A DNA stretch of 64,000 nucleotides, from NCBI RefSeq assembly GCF_039543505.1, contig NZ_BAABJW010000001.1, positions 310,001 through 374,000 of the forward strand, in the 5' to 3' direction. Both the position numbers and the translations under genes were made by a program. This DNA comes from Litoribaculum gwangyangense (GTDB lineage: Bacteria; Bacteroidota; Bacteroidia; Flavobacteriales; Flavobacteriaceae). A model generated the notes under the pieces. It saw nothing but the letters and a program-made list of their open reading frames with translations, did no database searches and was not told the DNA's origin. Below, one piece after another: positions 27,550 to 36,083 of the stretch. Position 1 is the first letter of the stretch. Each line of letters begins with the position of its first letter.

Positions 27550-29307
27550 GTGCAAAAATCTATTTTAAATAAAATCGATTCACCTGTAGAATTACGTTTT
27601 TTAAACCAAAAAGACCTGCCTAAACTTGCAAAAGAATTACGTGAATTCATCATTAATGTGGTCGCAACCAAACAAGGTCATTTAGGTGCTAGCTTAGGTG
27701 TAGTAGAACTTACAATTGCGCTTCATTACGTGTTTAATACCCCTGAAGATGTATTGATTTGGGATGTAGGACATCAAGCCTATGGCCACAAAATATTAAC
27801 GGGTAGGAGAGATATTTTTCATAGCAATCGTCAACTTCATGGAATTAGTGGCTTCCCCAAACGTGATGAAAGCGAATATGATAGTTTTGGTGTTGGGCAT
27901 TCATCAACTTCAATCTCTGCAGCTTTAGGCATGGCCATTGCATCACAATTAAAAGGTGATTTTGATAAACACCATATTGCAGTCATTGGTGATGCCTCAA
28001 TTGCAAGCGGAATGGCTTTTGAAGGTTTAAATCACGCGGGGGTTACCGATGCCAATTTACTCGTTATACTAAATGATAACGCTATTGGTATAGATCCTAG
28101 TGTAGGGGCCTTAAAAATGTATTTAACCAACGTAAAAAAAGGTACTCAAAAACAAGATAATATTTTTGAAGCTTTAAATTTTAATTATTCTGGACCTATT
28201 GATGGTCATGATATTCATAAAATTATTTCCGAATTAAACCGATTAAAAACCGTTAAAGGACCTAAGTTTTTGCATGTTATTACTACCAAAGGAAAAGGAT
28301 TAAAACAAGCGGAAACGGACCAAGTTAAATATCATGCACCAGGAAAATTTGATGCCAGAACCGGCAATTTAGAGCCAAAATCTAAAACTAAAGAACCTCC
28401 AAAATACCAAGATGTTTTTGGCCATACTATAGTGGAACTTGCCAAAAAAAACAAATACATAGTGGGTATCACACCTGCAATGCCTACAGGGAGTTCTTTA
28501 AAATACATGATGGATGAGCTACCCAAACGTGCTTTTGATGTTGGGATTGCCGAACAGCATGCGGTTACTTTAGCTGCAGGAATGGCTACTCAAGGTTTAG
28601 TCTCCTTTTGCAATATCTATTCCACGTTTTTACAGCGCGCATACGACCAAATTGTACATGATGTGGCCTTACAAAAATTACCCGTTATTTTTTGTCTAGA
28701 TCGAGCAGGTTTGGTTGGTGAAGACGGAGCGACTCATCATGGTGTTTTTGATTTGAGCTATTTAAGATGTATTCCAAATATGATCATTTTTGCACCACGA
28801 AATGAGTTAGAATTACGCAACATCATGTATACCTCTCAATTAGGTTTAGAATACCCTATTGCCATTCGCTACCCTCGTGGCAGAGGCGTGACTTTAAACT
28901 GGAAACAACCTTTTGAAACTATTGACATAGGAAAAGGGGTTCAACTAAAAAAAGGTAAGAAAACAGCTATTTTAACCATAGGAACAATTGCCAAAAATGT
29001 TAGTGAAGCTATTTCAGGTTTAAATATTTCGCATTACGATATGCGTTTTCTAAAGCCTTTGGATGAAAATTTGTTACATACCATTTTTGAAAATTATAGT
29101 ACTTTAGTGACGGTTGAAGAAAATACTATTAAAGGCGGTTTTGGAAGTGCTGTTCTAGAGTTTGCTTCAGACAATAATTATAAAAACCATATAAAAAATC
29201 TTGGAATCCCTGATAGGTTTATTGAACATGGAAATGTTGATGAATTACAACAATCTATTAGTTTGGATGTTGAAAGTTTAAAAAAAGTATTTAACTCTCT
29301 CCAGTAA
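27550..29307 (+). CDS. dxs: 1-deoxy-D-xylulose-5-phosphate synthase
   Basis: First enzyme of the MEP isoprenoid pathway, joining pyruvate and glyceraldehyde 3-phosphate with thiamine diphosphate. Motifs are DVGHQAYGHKIL (active-site His), the TPP-binding run GDASIASGMAFEG to ILNDN, and the transketolase-like AEQHAVTLAAGMA. I start it at GTG 27550 (fM-QKSILNKIDSP), which matches the usual N-terminus (585 residues). The longer ATG reading would run through tadA and its promoter. The window also holds a downstream prenyl synthase at 6738. Confidence 0.94.
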   Translation: MQKSILNKIDSPVELRFLNQKDLPKLAKELREFIINVVATKQGHLGASLGVVELTIALHYVFNTPEDVLIWDVGHQAYGHKILTGRRDIFHSNRQLHGISGFPKRDESEYDSFGVGHSSTSISAALGMAIASQLKGDFDKHHIAVIGDASIASGMAFEGLNHAGVTDANLLVILNDNAIGIDPSVGALKMYLTNVKKGTQKQDNIFEALNFNYSGPIDGHDIHKIISELNRLKTVKGPKFLHVITTKGKGLKQAETDQVKYHAPGKFDARTGNLEPKSKTKEPPKYQDVFGHTIVELAKKNKYIVGITPAMPTGSSLKYMMDELPKRAFDVGIAEQHAVTLAAGMATQGLVSFCNIYSTFLQRAYDQIVHDVALQKLPVIFCLDRAGLVGEDGATHHGVFDLSYLRCIPNMIIFAPRNELELRNIMYTSQLGLEYPIAIRYPRGRGVTLNWKQPFETIDIGKGVQLKKGKKTAILTIGTIAKNVSEAISGLNISHYDMRFLKPLDENLLHTIFENYSTLVTVEENTIKGGFGSAVLEFASDNNYKNHIKNLGIPDRFIEHGNVDELQQSISLDVESLKKVFNSLQ

Positions 29308-29474
29308 ACATTAAAGACCATTCTAAATTAAATTCTTGTTTTAGACCATAAAAGCTTATTTCATTGAGTCAAACTAAATTTTATTAACTTTCGGAGAAAG
29401 TATCTGACTGGAAAACAATATATTCGTTTTTAATCTTTTTGATAATTACCAACTAACTAAACTTGTTCATTATT

Positions 29475-31013
29475 ATGTCTAAAAAAATAATATTTATAGC
29501 CTTTGTAGTATCCTTAGGTGGATTCTTATTTGGCTTCGATGCAGGTATCATATCAGGTGTCATGTCTTACGCTTCTCCAGAGTTTAACTTAACCGAAGGG
29601 CAAACTGGCTGGGTTGTGAGTTCCCCTTCTTTCGCAGCAATGCTAGCCATGCTTATTTCAGGAAGGTTAAGCGATATTTTAGGTAGAAAAAAAATACTAA
29701 TTATTGTAGCCTTCTTATATGCTTTTTCTGCTATAATGTCAGCTTTTGCTAACTCTTACGAAATGCTATACATTGCACGTATCATTGGTGGTTTAGCATT
29801 TGGTGCTGCACTTGTATTGGCACCTATGTACATTGCTGAAGTTTCTCCAGCAGAAAACCGAGGAAAATTGGTAGCTATACAACAATTAAACATTGTTTTT
29901 GGATTTTTTGCGGCCTTTTTGAGTAACTATCTTTTTAATAAATACAACACAGCGGACAGCACTTTTCTAACAGACGAAAATGTATGGCGTTGGATGTTGG
30001 GTGTAGAGCTCATTCCTGCTTTATTGTACTTTGGCGCATTATTTTTAGTACCTAAAAGCCCTCGCTGGTTATACTTAAAAAATGAAATTATAGAAGCAAA
30101 AATGGTTTTAAACCAAATACATGGACCTGAGCGAAGTGCATTAGAAATAAAAACCATAGAAAACGCCATTAATGCGGAAAAAAATAAAGATAAGGTGGTT
30201 ATTACCGATTTACTAAAAAAGTCTTTACGTTTTATACTGATTGTAGGTTTGGTTGTAGGTGTATTACAACAAATTACGGGCATTAACGCGGTTTATTTTT
30301 ATGCTACCTCTATTTTTAAGCAAACAGGAATTGGCACTGACGCATCATTTTCATCTGGGGTATTATTAAGTACTATTTCAGTTATTTTCACTGTCGTATC
30401 GATGTATTTAATTGACAGAATGGGAAGAAGACCCTTATTATTATTTGGTGCTGCAGGAATTGCAATAAGCTTATTAATGTGTGCATATAGTTTTAGTGGA
30501 GCCACTTATAAATTGACATCAGATAAAATTTCGCAACTTCAATTTGAAGAATCAAGCAAACTTATGCCCTTTTCTAATAAGGAGTATGATAATGATTTGG
30601 ACTTTAAAAACGATATGAAAATGGCTTTGGGCAATCAAGTTTTTTTAAAAAATGACGGGGCCATTTTAGAGGCAGCAACCACTATGAATGCTACCTTAGT
30701 TTTAATAGGTATTTTAGGTTTTATTGCTTGTTTTGCGTTTTCTTTAGGACCAGTTATGTGGGTTTTATTATCAGAATTATTTCCAATAAAATTTAGAGGC
30801 TTAATGATTGGTTTTATAGCCTTTATTAACTCTTTTATTAGTGCCATGGTTCAACTTATTTTCCCATGGGAATTATCTGTTCTTGGCAATGCAACTACCT
30901 TTTTTATTTTCGGGATGATTGCTTTAGTTGGATTTTTTATAATGCTAAAAATTCTGCCGGAAACCAAAGGGAAATCATTAGAACAAATTGAGTTGGAATT
31001 GGTTAAAAATTAA
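29475..31013 (+). CDS. Sugar:H+ symporter of the MFS (XylE/GLUT-like)
   Basis: A 512-residue major facilitator of the sugar porter family with 12 predicted helices. Signature motifs are GRKK after helix 2, PKSPRWLYLK, QQITGINAVYFYATSIF in helix 7, DRMGRRPLL, and PETKGKSLEQIE near the C-terminus. An extra hydrophilic stretch of about 60 residues (30510-30680) sits between helices 8 and 9. I start at ATG 29475 (MSKKI) rather than an upstream TTG. No catabolic genes are adjacent, so the sugar cannot be assigned. Confidence 0.9.
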   Translation: MSKKIIFIAFVVSLGGFLFGFDAGIISGVMSYASPEFNLTEGQTGWVVSSPSFAAMLAMLISGRLSDILGRKKILIIVAFLYAFSAIMSAFANSYEMLYIARIIGGLAFGAALVLAPMYIAEVSPAENRGKLVAIQQLNIVFGFFAAFLSNYLFNKYNTADSTFLTDENVWRWMLGVELIPALLYFGALFLVPKSPRWLYLKNEIIEAKMVLNQIHGPERSALEIKTIENAINAEKNKDKVVITDLLKKSLRFILIVGLVVGVLQQITGINAVYFYATSIFKQTGIGTDASFSSGVLLSTISVIFTVVSMYLIDRMGRRPLLLFGAAGIAISLLMCAYSFSGATYKLTSDKISQLQFEESSKLMPFSNKEYDNDLDFKNDMKMALGNQVFLKNDGAILEAATTMNATLVLIGILGFIACFAFSLGPVMWVLLSELFPIKFRGLMIGFIAFINSFISAMVQLIFPWELSVLGNATTFFIFGMIALVGFFIMLKILPETKGKSLEQIELELVKN

Positions 31014-31091
31014 GTTTATTAATTCACGTCATAAACTTTAATGGCGTTGAATGGTATGATTGAATTTAACTAAGTCAATAGATTGCGATTA

Positions 31092-32432
31092 TTAAAAGCT
31101 AATTCCCTTTATCTTTTTGTACTCTAAAATGGCTTTGCTGTCGGACAGCAGGGATACATGGTAACATATGCTTGATAACCGATTGTATAAACTATCATCG
31201 TGAGCTTTAATGGTTTTTGGCAAGCCCTTTAAAATAAGTTTGTCATAATTAGAAGCCGTATTGTTGTAACAGTTGTTAATTGCTGTAGAATAGGTTTTTA
31301 ATAACGTATTTAAAACACCATAGCCAGCAATTTCTTTGTCAATAACCTCGGTAGATTGGTAAATGTTTTCGATGCTTATTTTAATAATATCGTTTATTTG
31401 GGCTTCATACTTACTTTTATCCAACAAAGCGGAATCGAATTCGCCATTTAAAATGGCTTCTTCATTTTTCATGAAAATATCTACAGCTTCGTCAATTAAA
31501 GTCCCTATGGCCAAAGCCCGTAAATAGCTCACTCGGTCCTGTTTGTTTGTCAGCTCATAGTAATTTTTGGTTTTTATTTTATCCCGGACAATATTAATTA
31601 AGTATTCTAGTGCAAATTCTTCCTGTATAAGTCCCAGATTGATACCATCTTCAAAATCGATAATCGTGTAGCAAATATCATCGGCAGCTTCAACCAAATA
31701 GGCCAATGGATGACGTGAAAAACTTAAATCTTTGCTACTTCTATTCAACAAACCTAAGTCATGAGCCACCTCTTTAAAAGCGTCTTTTTCACTTTGAAAA
31801 AATCCATATTTCTTATCAGAAATGTGGTTTGTTGGTTTTTTTGGTAGCGATTCTTTAGGATATTTCATAAAGGCACCTAGAGTTGCATAACTTAACCGGA
31901 GACCGCCATGGCGTCCTGCCCTACTTTCGGTTAAAATTTTAAAACCATTCGCATTTCCTTCAAAATCACATAAATCTTGATATTCTTTAGCTGTTAATTG
32001 GTCTTTATATTTTAAACCTAAACCCGTTTTAAAGAACTCACCTATTGCCTTTTCACCCGAATGACCAAAAGGTGGGTTACCAATATCATGGGCCAAAGCT
32101 GCCGCCGCAACAATGGCTCCAAAATCGTTAGGTTGGTAGCCATGAATATTTTGTAAATGTGGGTACTTTTCTAATATTTTTTTACCAGCAAGTCTACCCA
32201 AAGAACGGCCAACAACACTAACTTCTAAACTATGTGTTAAACGTGTGTGGACAAAATCGGTTTGTGATAATGGAATCACTTGGGTTTTGTCCTGTAGGCT
32301 TCTAAATTCCGTTGAAAAAATAACACGATCGTAATCCACTTCAAAACCTAAACGAGTTTCATCTTGTTCTTTTCGTATACGTTTATGGGTATCGCCAAAG
32401 CGTTTTAAGGATAGTAATTGTTCCCAGTTCAT
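31092..32432 (-). CDS. dgt: Deoxyguanosine triphosphate triphosphohydrolase (HD domain)
   Basis: Hydrolyses dNTPs to deoxynucleosides and triphosphate and helps control dNTP pools. Metal-binding HD-domain residues are in RLTHSLEVS (first His) and AHDIGNPPFGHSGE (HD pair and active-site loop). Length of 446 residues is normal. It lies alone on the minus strand between the sugar transporter and the small CarboxypepD gene. Assignment to dGTPase rather than a broader dNTPase is by family resemblance. Confidence 0.93.
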   Translation of the reverse strand: MNWEQLLSLKRFGDTHKRIRKEQDETRLGFEVDYDRVIFSTEFRSLQDKTQVIPLSQTDFVHTRLTHSLEVSVVGRSLGRLAGKKILEKYPHLQNIHGYQPNDFGAIVAAAALAHDIGNPPFGHSGEKAIGEFFKTGLGLKYKDQLTAKEYQDLCDFEGNANGFKILTESRAGRHGGLRLSYATLGAFMKYPKESLPKKPTNHISDKKYGFFQSEKDAFKEVAHDLGLLNRSSKDLSFSRHPLAYLVEAADDICYTIIDFEDGINLGLIQEEFALEYLINIVRDKIKTKNYYELTNKQDRVSYLRALAIGTLIDEAVDIFMKNEEAILNGEFDSALLDKSKYEAQINDIIKISIENIYQSTEVIDKEIAGYGVLNTLLKTYSTAINNCYNNTASNYDKLILKGLPKTIKAHDDSLYNRLSSICYHVSLLSDSKAILEYKKIKGISF

Positions 32433-32493
32433 GGTAAAAATTTATGTGTTGGCAATATAACATTTCCTGTTAAAATTTAAATGAAAAATCAGT

Positions 32494-32570
32494 TAACATT
32501 AACGTAACATTTTAATCATGGTTGTTTAATATTTCGGTAACATCTGGATGATATTAGAGTGGTTAATTTG
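32494..32570 (+). promoter_or_regulatory. Activator-type promoter with 11-base repeats (element A)
   Basis: TAACAT occurs at 32494, 32505 and 32538, with TAATAT at 32527, all on an 11-base grid. The last hexamer ends 19 bases before TTAATTTG (32563-32570), a -7-like box. The usual TTTG -33 element is missing and its place is taken by TAACAT. This is the layout of a PhoB-class activated promoter; the identity of the activator is inferred. Confidence 0.6.
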
Positions 32571-32593
32571 CATTGTAAATAAGTTACCAAATA

Positions 32594-32980
32594 ATGAAAC
32601 AAATTATATTTTTAGTTGCCTTTTTAATATCGGCTTTCACATTTGCTCAAAATACAGGTTCGATAGTTGGTAGTGTATTGGATGTTGAAGAAAACAATAC
32701 GCCTTTAACCTTAGCTAAAGTAATCCTTAAAGAAACTGGTGCTGAAGCATTAAGTGACGAAAACGGAAACTTTAAGTTTGAAAATTTAAAAGAAGGTTCT
32801 TACACTTTGGTATCAAGTTTTGTTGGTTATGAAACCAAAGCATTAGAAACTATGGTTGTCTCAAATAAAACCAATACTGTTACATTGCAATTAGGCGCGA
32901 GCACTTTGTCTTTGGATGATTTAATGTTAGCTTTCGCTAGTGAAGACAAAAAAGAAACTGCTTCGGTTACAAACAATTAA
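32594..32980 (+). CDS. Short secreted CarboxypepD_reg-like domain protein
   Basis: A 128-residue protein: signal peptide (cleavage after FTFAQ, residue 19) plus one CarboxypepD_reg-like beta-sandwich. The sequence closely follows the N-terminus of the TonB receptor at 33233: both start NTGS(I/V)VG, share FENL and SFVGYET, and then LGAS or MGAS before a LDD/LDE turn. After that point the plug and barrel are absent and the protein ends in a short polar tail. It looks like a truncated duplicate of the neighbouring receptor that is still translated from its own conserved promoter. Confidence 0.8.
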   Translation: MKQIIFLVAFLISAFTFAQNTGSIVGSVLDVEENNTPLTLAKVILKETGAEALSDENGNFKFENLKEGSYTLVSSFVGYETKALETMVVSNKTNTVTLQLGASTLSLDDLMLAFASEDKKETASVTNN

Positions 32981-33003
32981 ATTTTATAAAATCTATTAAT
33001 TTT

Positions 33004-33039
33004 AAAAGCAACTTTCTGTTAAAGGAAAGTTGCTTTTTT
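33004..33039 (+). terminator. Terminator of the short CarboxypepD gene
   Basis: Stem AAAAGCAACTTTC (33004-33016) with GAAAGTTGCTTTT (33025-33037), loop of 8 bases, then T-rich sequence. It isolates the 32594 gene from the receptor gene downstream. Confidence 0.85.
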
Positions 33040-33132
33040 AGTTTACAAAATAAACGTTACTTCACAAACCCCAATATTTTAGTTTCCAATGTTAACTAAA
33101 TGTAATCTATCATAAAAATCACTTCAATAAGA

Positions 33133-33209
33133 TAACATTAACCTAACACTTTTATTACTGTTCTTTAATCTTGAGGTAACACTATATTCACAATGTGGTG
33201 GTTTCTTTG
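33133..33209 (+). promoter_or_regulatory. Activator-type promoter with 11-base repeats (element B)
   Basis: TAACAT at 33133, TAACAC at 33144 and 33177, and TAATCT at 33166 lie on the same 11-base grid as element A. The last hexamer ends 19 bases before TTTCTTTG (33202-33209). Bases between the hexamers also match element A (TAAC, TTT, TT-TT, GG), so the two promoters share about 50 aligned positions. Confidence 0.6.
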
Positions 33210-33232
33210 CAGCAAGAAATTTAAAAAAACTA

Positions 33233-36043
33233 ATGAAAAAATTTATACTATTATTTATACTGTTAATCACAACGTTTTCATATGCTCAGAACACAGGTTC
33301 CGTAGTTGGAAAACTAACAGATAAAGAATATAATAATGAGCCCTTAGCATTCGCTAATGTGTTAATAAAAGGTACCACAAAGGGTACCACATCAGATTTT
33401 GATGGCTTATATCAATTTGAAAATTTAGAACCAGGAACCCTTACTTTGATATTTAGTTTTGTGGGGTATGAAACTCAAGAAATAGAGGTTTCCATTGTTG
33501 CTGGAAAAGTGACTGAATTAAATGTGCCTATGGGTGCCAGTGCTGCTTCACTTGATGAGGTAGTGATCACAACCACTACCAAAAGAGAAAGCGTCACAGC
33601 ATTATTATTAGAACAGAAAAAAGCATCTGAAATTCAAGTAAGTATTGGTTCGGAGGAATTATCTAATAAAGGTGTTAGTGATGCTGCCGGAGCTGTTGCC
33701 AAAATATCTGGGGTTTCTCAGCAAGAAGGCTCCAATAATGTTTACGTACGTGGTTTAGGTGATAGATATTTAAACACCACCATGAACGGTTTATCTTTGC
33801 CATCAAACAACATCAATAACAAGAATATAGATTTAAATCTTTTCTCGTCGGATGTGATTGAAAACATATCTATAAGTAAAGCCTATTCAGCTAAATTTTA
33901 TGGCGATTTCTCTGCTGGTAATATAGATATCACTTCAAAAGATTACACAGGACAAGGATTCTTTGATGTTGCTTTAAGTTCTGGAGCTAATACAAGAGCA
34001 GTAGGTAAAGATTTTTTAAGAAATGAAGGCACCGGCTATATAGGTGATTATGCCAGATATCAACATAATCCATTTGCGGTGATACTTTCTCATGGTCCAG
34101 ATCCTGTACAAGGTGAAACACCTATAAATATTGGCATAAGCCTTTCCGGTGGAAAATCATTCTCATTTAAAAATGATTCTCGTTTGAGTTTGTTTTTAAC
34201 GGCTTCATTTGACAATAGCTTTAATTACAGAGATGGTATCGTAGCAGATTATACAGCTGGATATAATAAACTATTTCCAGATTCTGAGGAATATAACTAT
34301 TCTACTACCTCAACAGCTATGGCTACTGCCATTTATAAAATAAATAATGAAAATAGATTGAAATACAATTCCTTATTTATAAATAGCTCTAACGATCAAG
34401 TTGGATTTTATGGTGTTAGTGGACAAGGTATTCTTTATGATTTCTCTGACGAACCTAGTGGTTATTTTCAAAGCAACTACCAATTTAACCAGGACATTGT
34501 TTTGGTGAATCAATTAGTTGGTGAGCATAATTTTGGTAAACTTGATTTAGACTGGGGAATAGGTTACAACCGTGTATTTGCACATGAACCAGATAGAAAG
34601 CGTTTTTCTTTGTTGAATTATGACAATTTATTAGATAACGATCCAACAACAAGCCCAAATTTTGCACAAAATAACAACTTTAATAATCAACGTTATTTTC
34701 AAAATATAGAGGATGAAGAACTAAACAGTAGATTGTCTTTAACTTACAAGGCATCCGATAACTTTAAGGTAACAGTTGGTTATGACGGGAAAAGTAGAGA
34801 AAGACTTTTTGATAACTCCAGATATGGTTACAAAAATATAGATACCAATACGTACACTATTACCGATACTCGTAATTTGAACGATTTATTTAATCTTCAA
34901 AACTTTGTTGACGGTTTATACCAAACGCATGTTTTCAATCCTATAAGTCCAGAAAACGGCATTAATCAAACAAATTTTCCCGGAAACCTAGAAAACACTT
35001 ATAAAGGTATGTTGGATATTTATGCTGGATATTTATCTCTTGAAATAAATGCAGGCGATAATTGGTTATTTGTTCCTGGAGTGCGATTTGAAAACTATGA
35101 TCAACGCATCGAGTATAATGCCATTAACTTGCGTCCTGACGATCCTGGCTTTGCTGAGGCCAAAGAATCCTTTGTATTACCAAGTTTAAATATTAAATAC
35201 AGCTTAAATGAAGACCAAAATCTACGTTTAGCAGTTAGTAAAACCATATCATTCCCTGAGTTTAAAGAAATTGCGCCTTTTGTTTACGAAGGTATTAGCT
35301 ACAGAATAGGTGGTAACCAAGATTTATTGGGGACAAATACCGGAGTTAATTTAACCGATAAAGCCTACTCCGATATTTACAACTTAGATTTAAAATATGA
35401 ATGGTTTATTACCAAAGGTGAGATTTTATCAATCGGTGCTTTTGCAAAACAAATAAGCGATCCTATCAACTTGGTTCTTGCTGCAGATGCTACAGGAACA
35501 CAACGTTACTTTAGAACTGGTGAAAAAGCCGAGGTTTTAGGAGTAGAGTTAGAAGCGAGAAAAAACGTGTTGATGGACGAAAATGATGATACTGTTCTTT
35601 CTGCTGGATTAAACTTTACTTACATGCATACCAAACAAGACCTTTACAGCAGTATAGAAGGTTCATATGGTACATCGTTTAATAGAGCTACTGATGAATT
35701 GGAAGGGGCGTCTCCAATTATAATAAATGCCGATCTAAGCTATAAACCTGTAATTAGCGAATCTTTCAAGCCTGCCGCGAATTTAATCTTTAACTATTCT
35801 TCAGACCGAATCTTTTCATTGGGCTCTGGTGATGTTGGAAATATTATTGAAAAAGCAGTTCCTAAGCTAGATTTCATATTAAAAAATCAAATAGGTAAAA
35901 ACACAGAAATCAATCTAAGTGCTAAAAACTTATTAGATCCAAGTATTGAAACGATTAGAGAAAATACAGGAGATGGCGATGTATTACTATCCAGTTTCAA
36001 AAGAGGAATCACTTTTGGACTTCAATTCAAATACAAATTTTAA
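33233..36043 (+). CDS. TonB-dependent receptor, possibly starvation-induced
   Basis: A 936-residue outer-membrane transporter: signal peptide (cleavage after FSYAQ), CarboxypepD_reg domain (residues about 20-110), plug domain (about 130-240; VSQQEGSNNVYVRGLGDRYL), then the barrel ending in GITFGLQFKYKF. The plug sequence GLGDRYLNTTMNGLSLPS resembles receptors found with beta-helix partner proteins. It is followed 40 bases later by such a lipoprotein gene and driven by element B. Substrate unknown; if the promoter is PhoB-controlled, a phosphorus-containing ligand is likely. Confidence 0.92.
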   Translation: MKKFILLFILLITTFSYAQNTGSVVGKLTDKEYNNEPLAFANVLIKGTTKGTTSDFDGLYQFENLEPGTLTLIFSFVGYETQEIEVSIVAGKVTELNVPMGASAASLDEVVITTTTKRESVTALLLEQKKASEIQVSIGSEELSNKGVSDAAGAVAKISGVSQQEGSNNVYVRGLGDRYLNTTMNGLSLPSNNINNKNIDLNLFSSDVIENISISKAYSAKFYGDFSAGNIDITSKDYTGQGFFDVALSSGANTRAVGKDFLRNEGTGYIGDYARYQHNPFAVILSHGPDPVQGETPINIGISLSGGKSFSFKNDSRLSLFLTASFDNSFNYRDGIVADYTAGYNKLFPDSEEYNYSTTSTAMATAIYKINNENRLKYNSLFINSSNDQVGFYGVSGQGILYDFSDEPSGYFQSNYQFNQDIVLVNQLVGEHNFGKLDLDWGIGYNRVFAHEPDRKRFSLLNYDNLLDNDPTTSPNFAQNNNFNNQRYFQNIEDEELNSRLSLTYKASDNFKVTVGYDGKSRERLFDNSRYGYKNIDTNTYTITDTRNLNDLFNLQNFVDGLYQTHVFNPISPENGINQTNFPGNLENTYKGMLDIYAGYLSLEINAGDNWLFVPGVRFENYDQRIEYNAINLRPDDPGFAEAKESFVLPSLNIKYSLNEDQNLRLAVSKTISFPEFKEIAPFVYEGISYRIGGNQDLLGTNTGVNLTDKAYSDIYNLDLKYEWFITKGEILSIGAFAKQISDPINLVLAADATGTQRYFRTGEKAEVLGVELEARKNVLMDENDDTVLSAGLNFTYMHTKQDLYSSIEGSYGTSFNRATDELEGASPIIINADLSYKPVISESFKPAANLIFNYSSDRIFSLGSGDVGNIIEKAVPKLDFILKNQIGKNTEINLSAKNLLDPSIETIRENTGDGDVLLSSFKRGITFGLQFKYKF

Positions 36044-36083
36044 CAAAACTCTTATAAACAATAAAAACTTAAAATTAGAAACA

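Noticed and set aside
35946..36083. Upstream extension of the beta-helix lipoprotein gene
   Set aside because: The extended start lies inside the receptor coding region and would bury the lipoprotein signal, so ATG 36084 is preferred.
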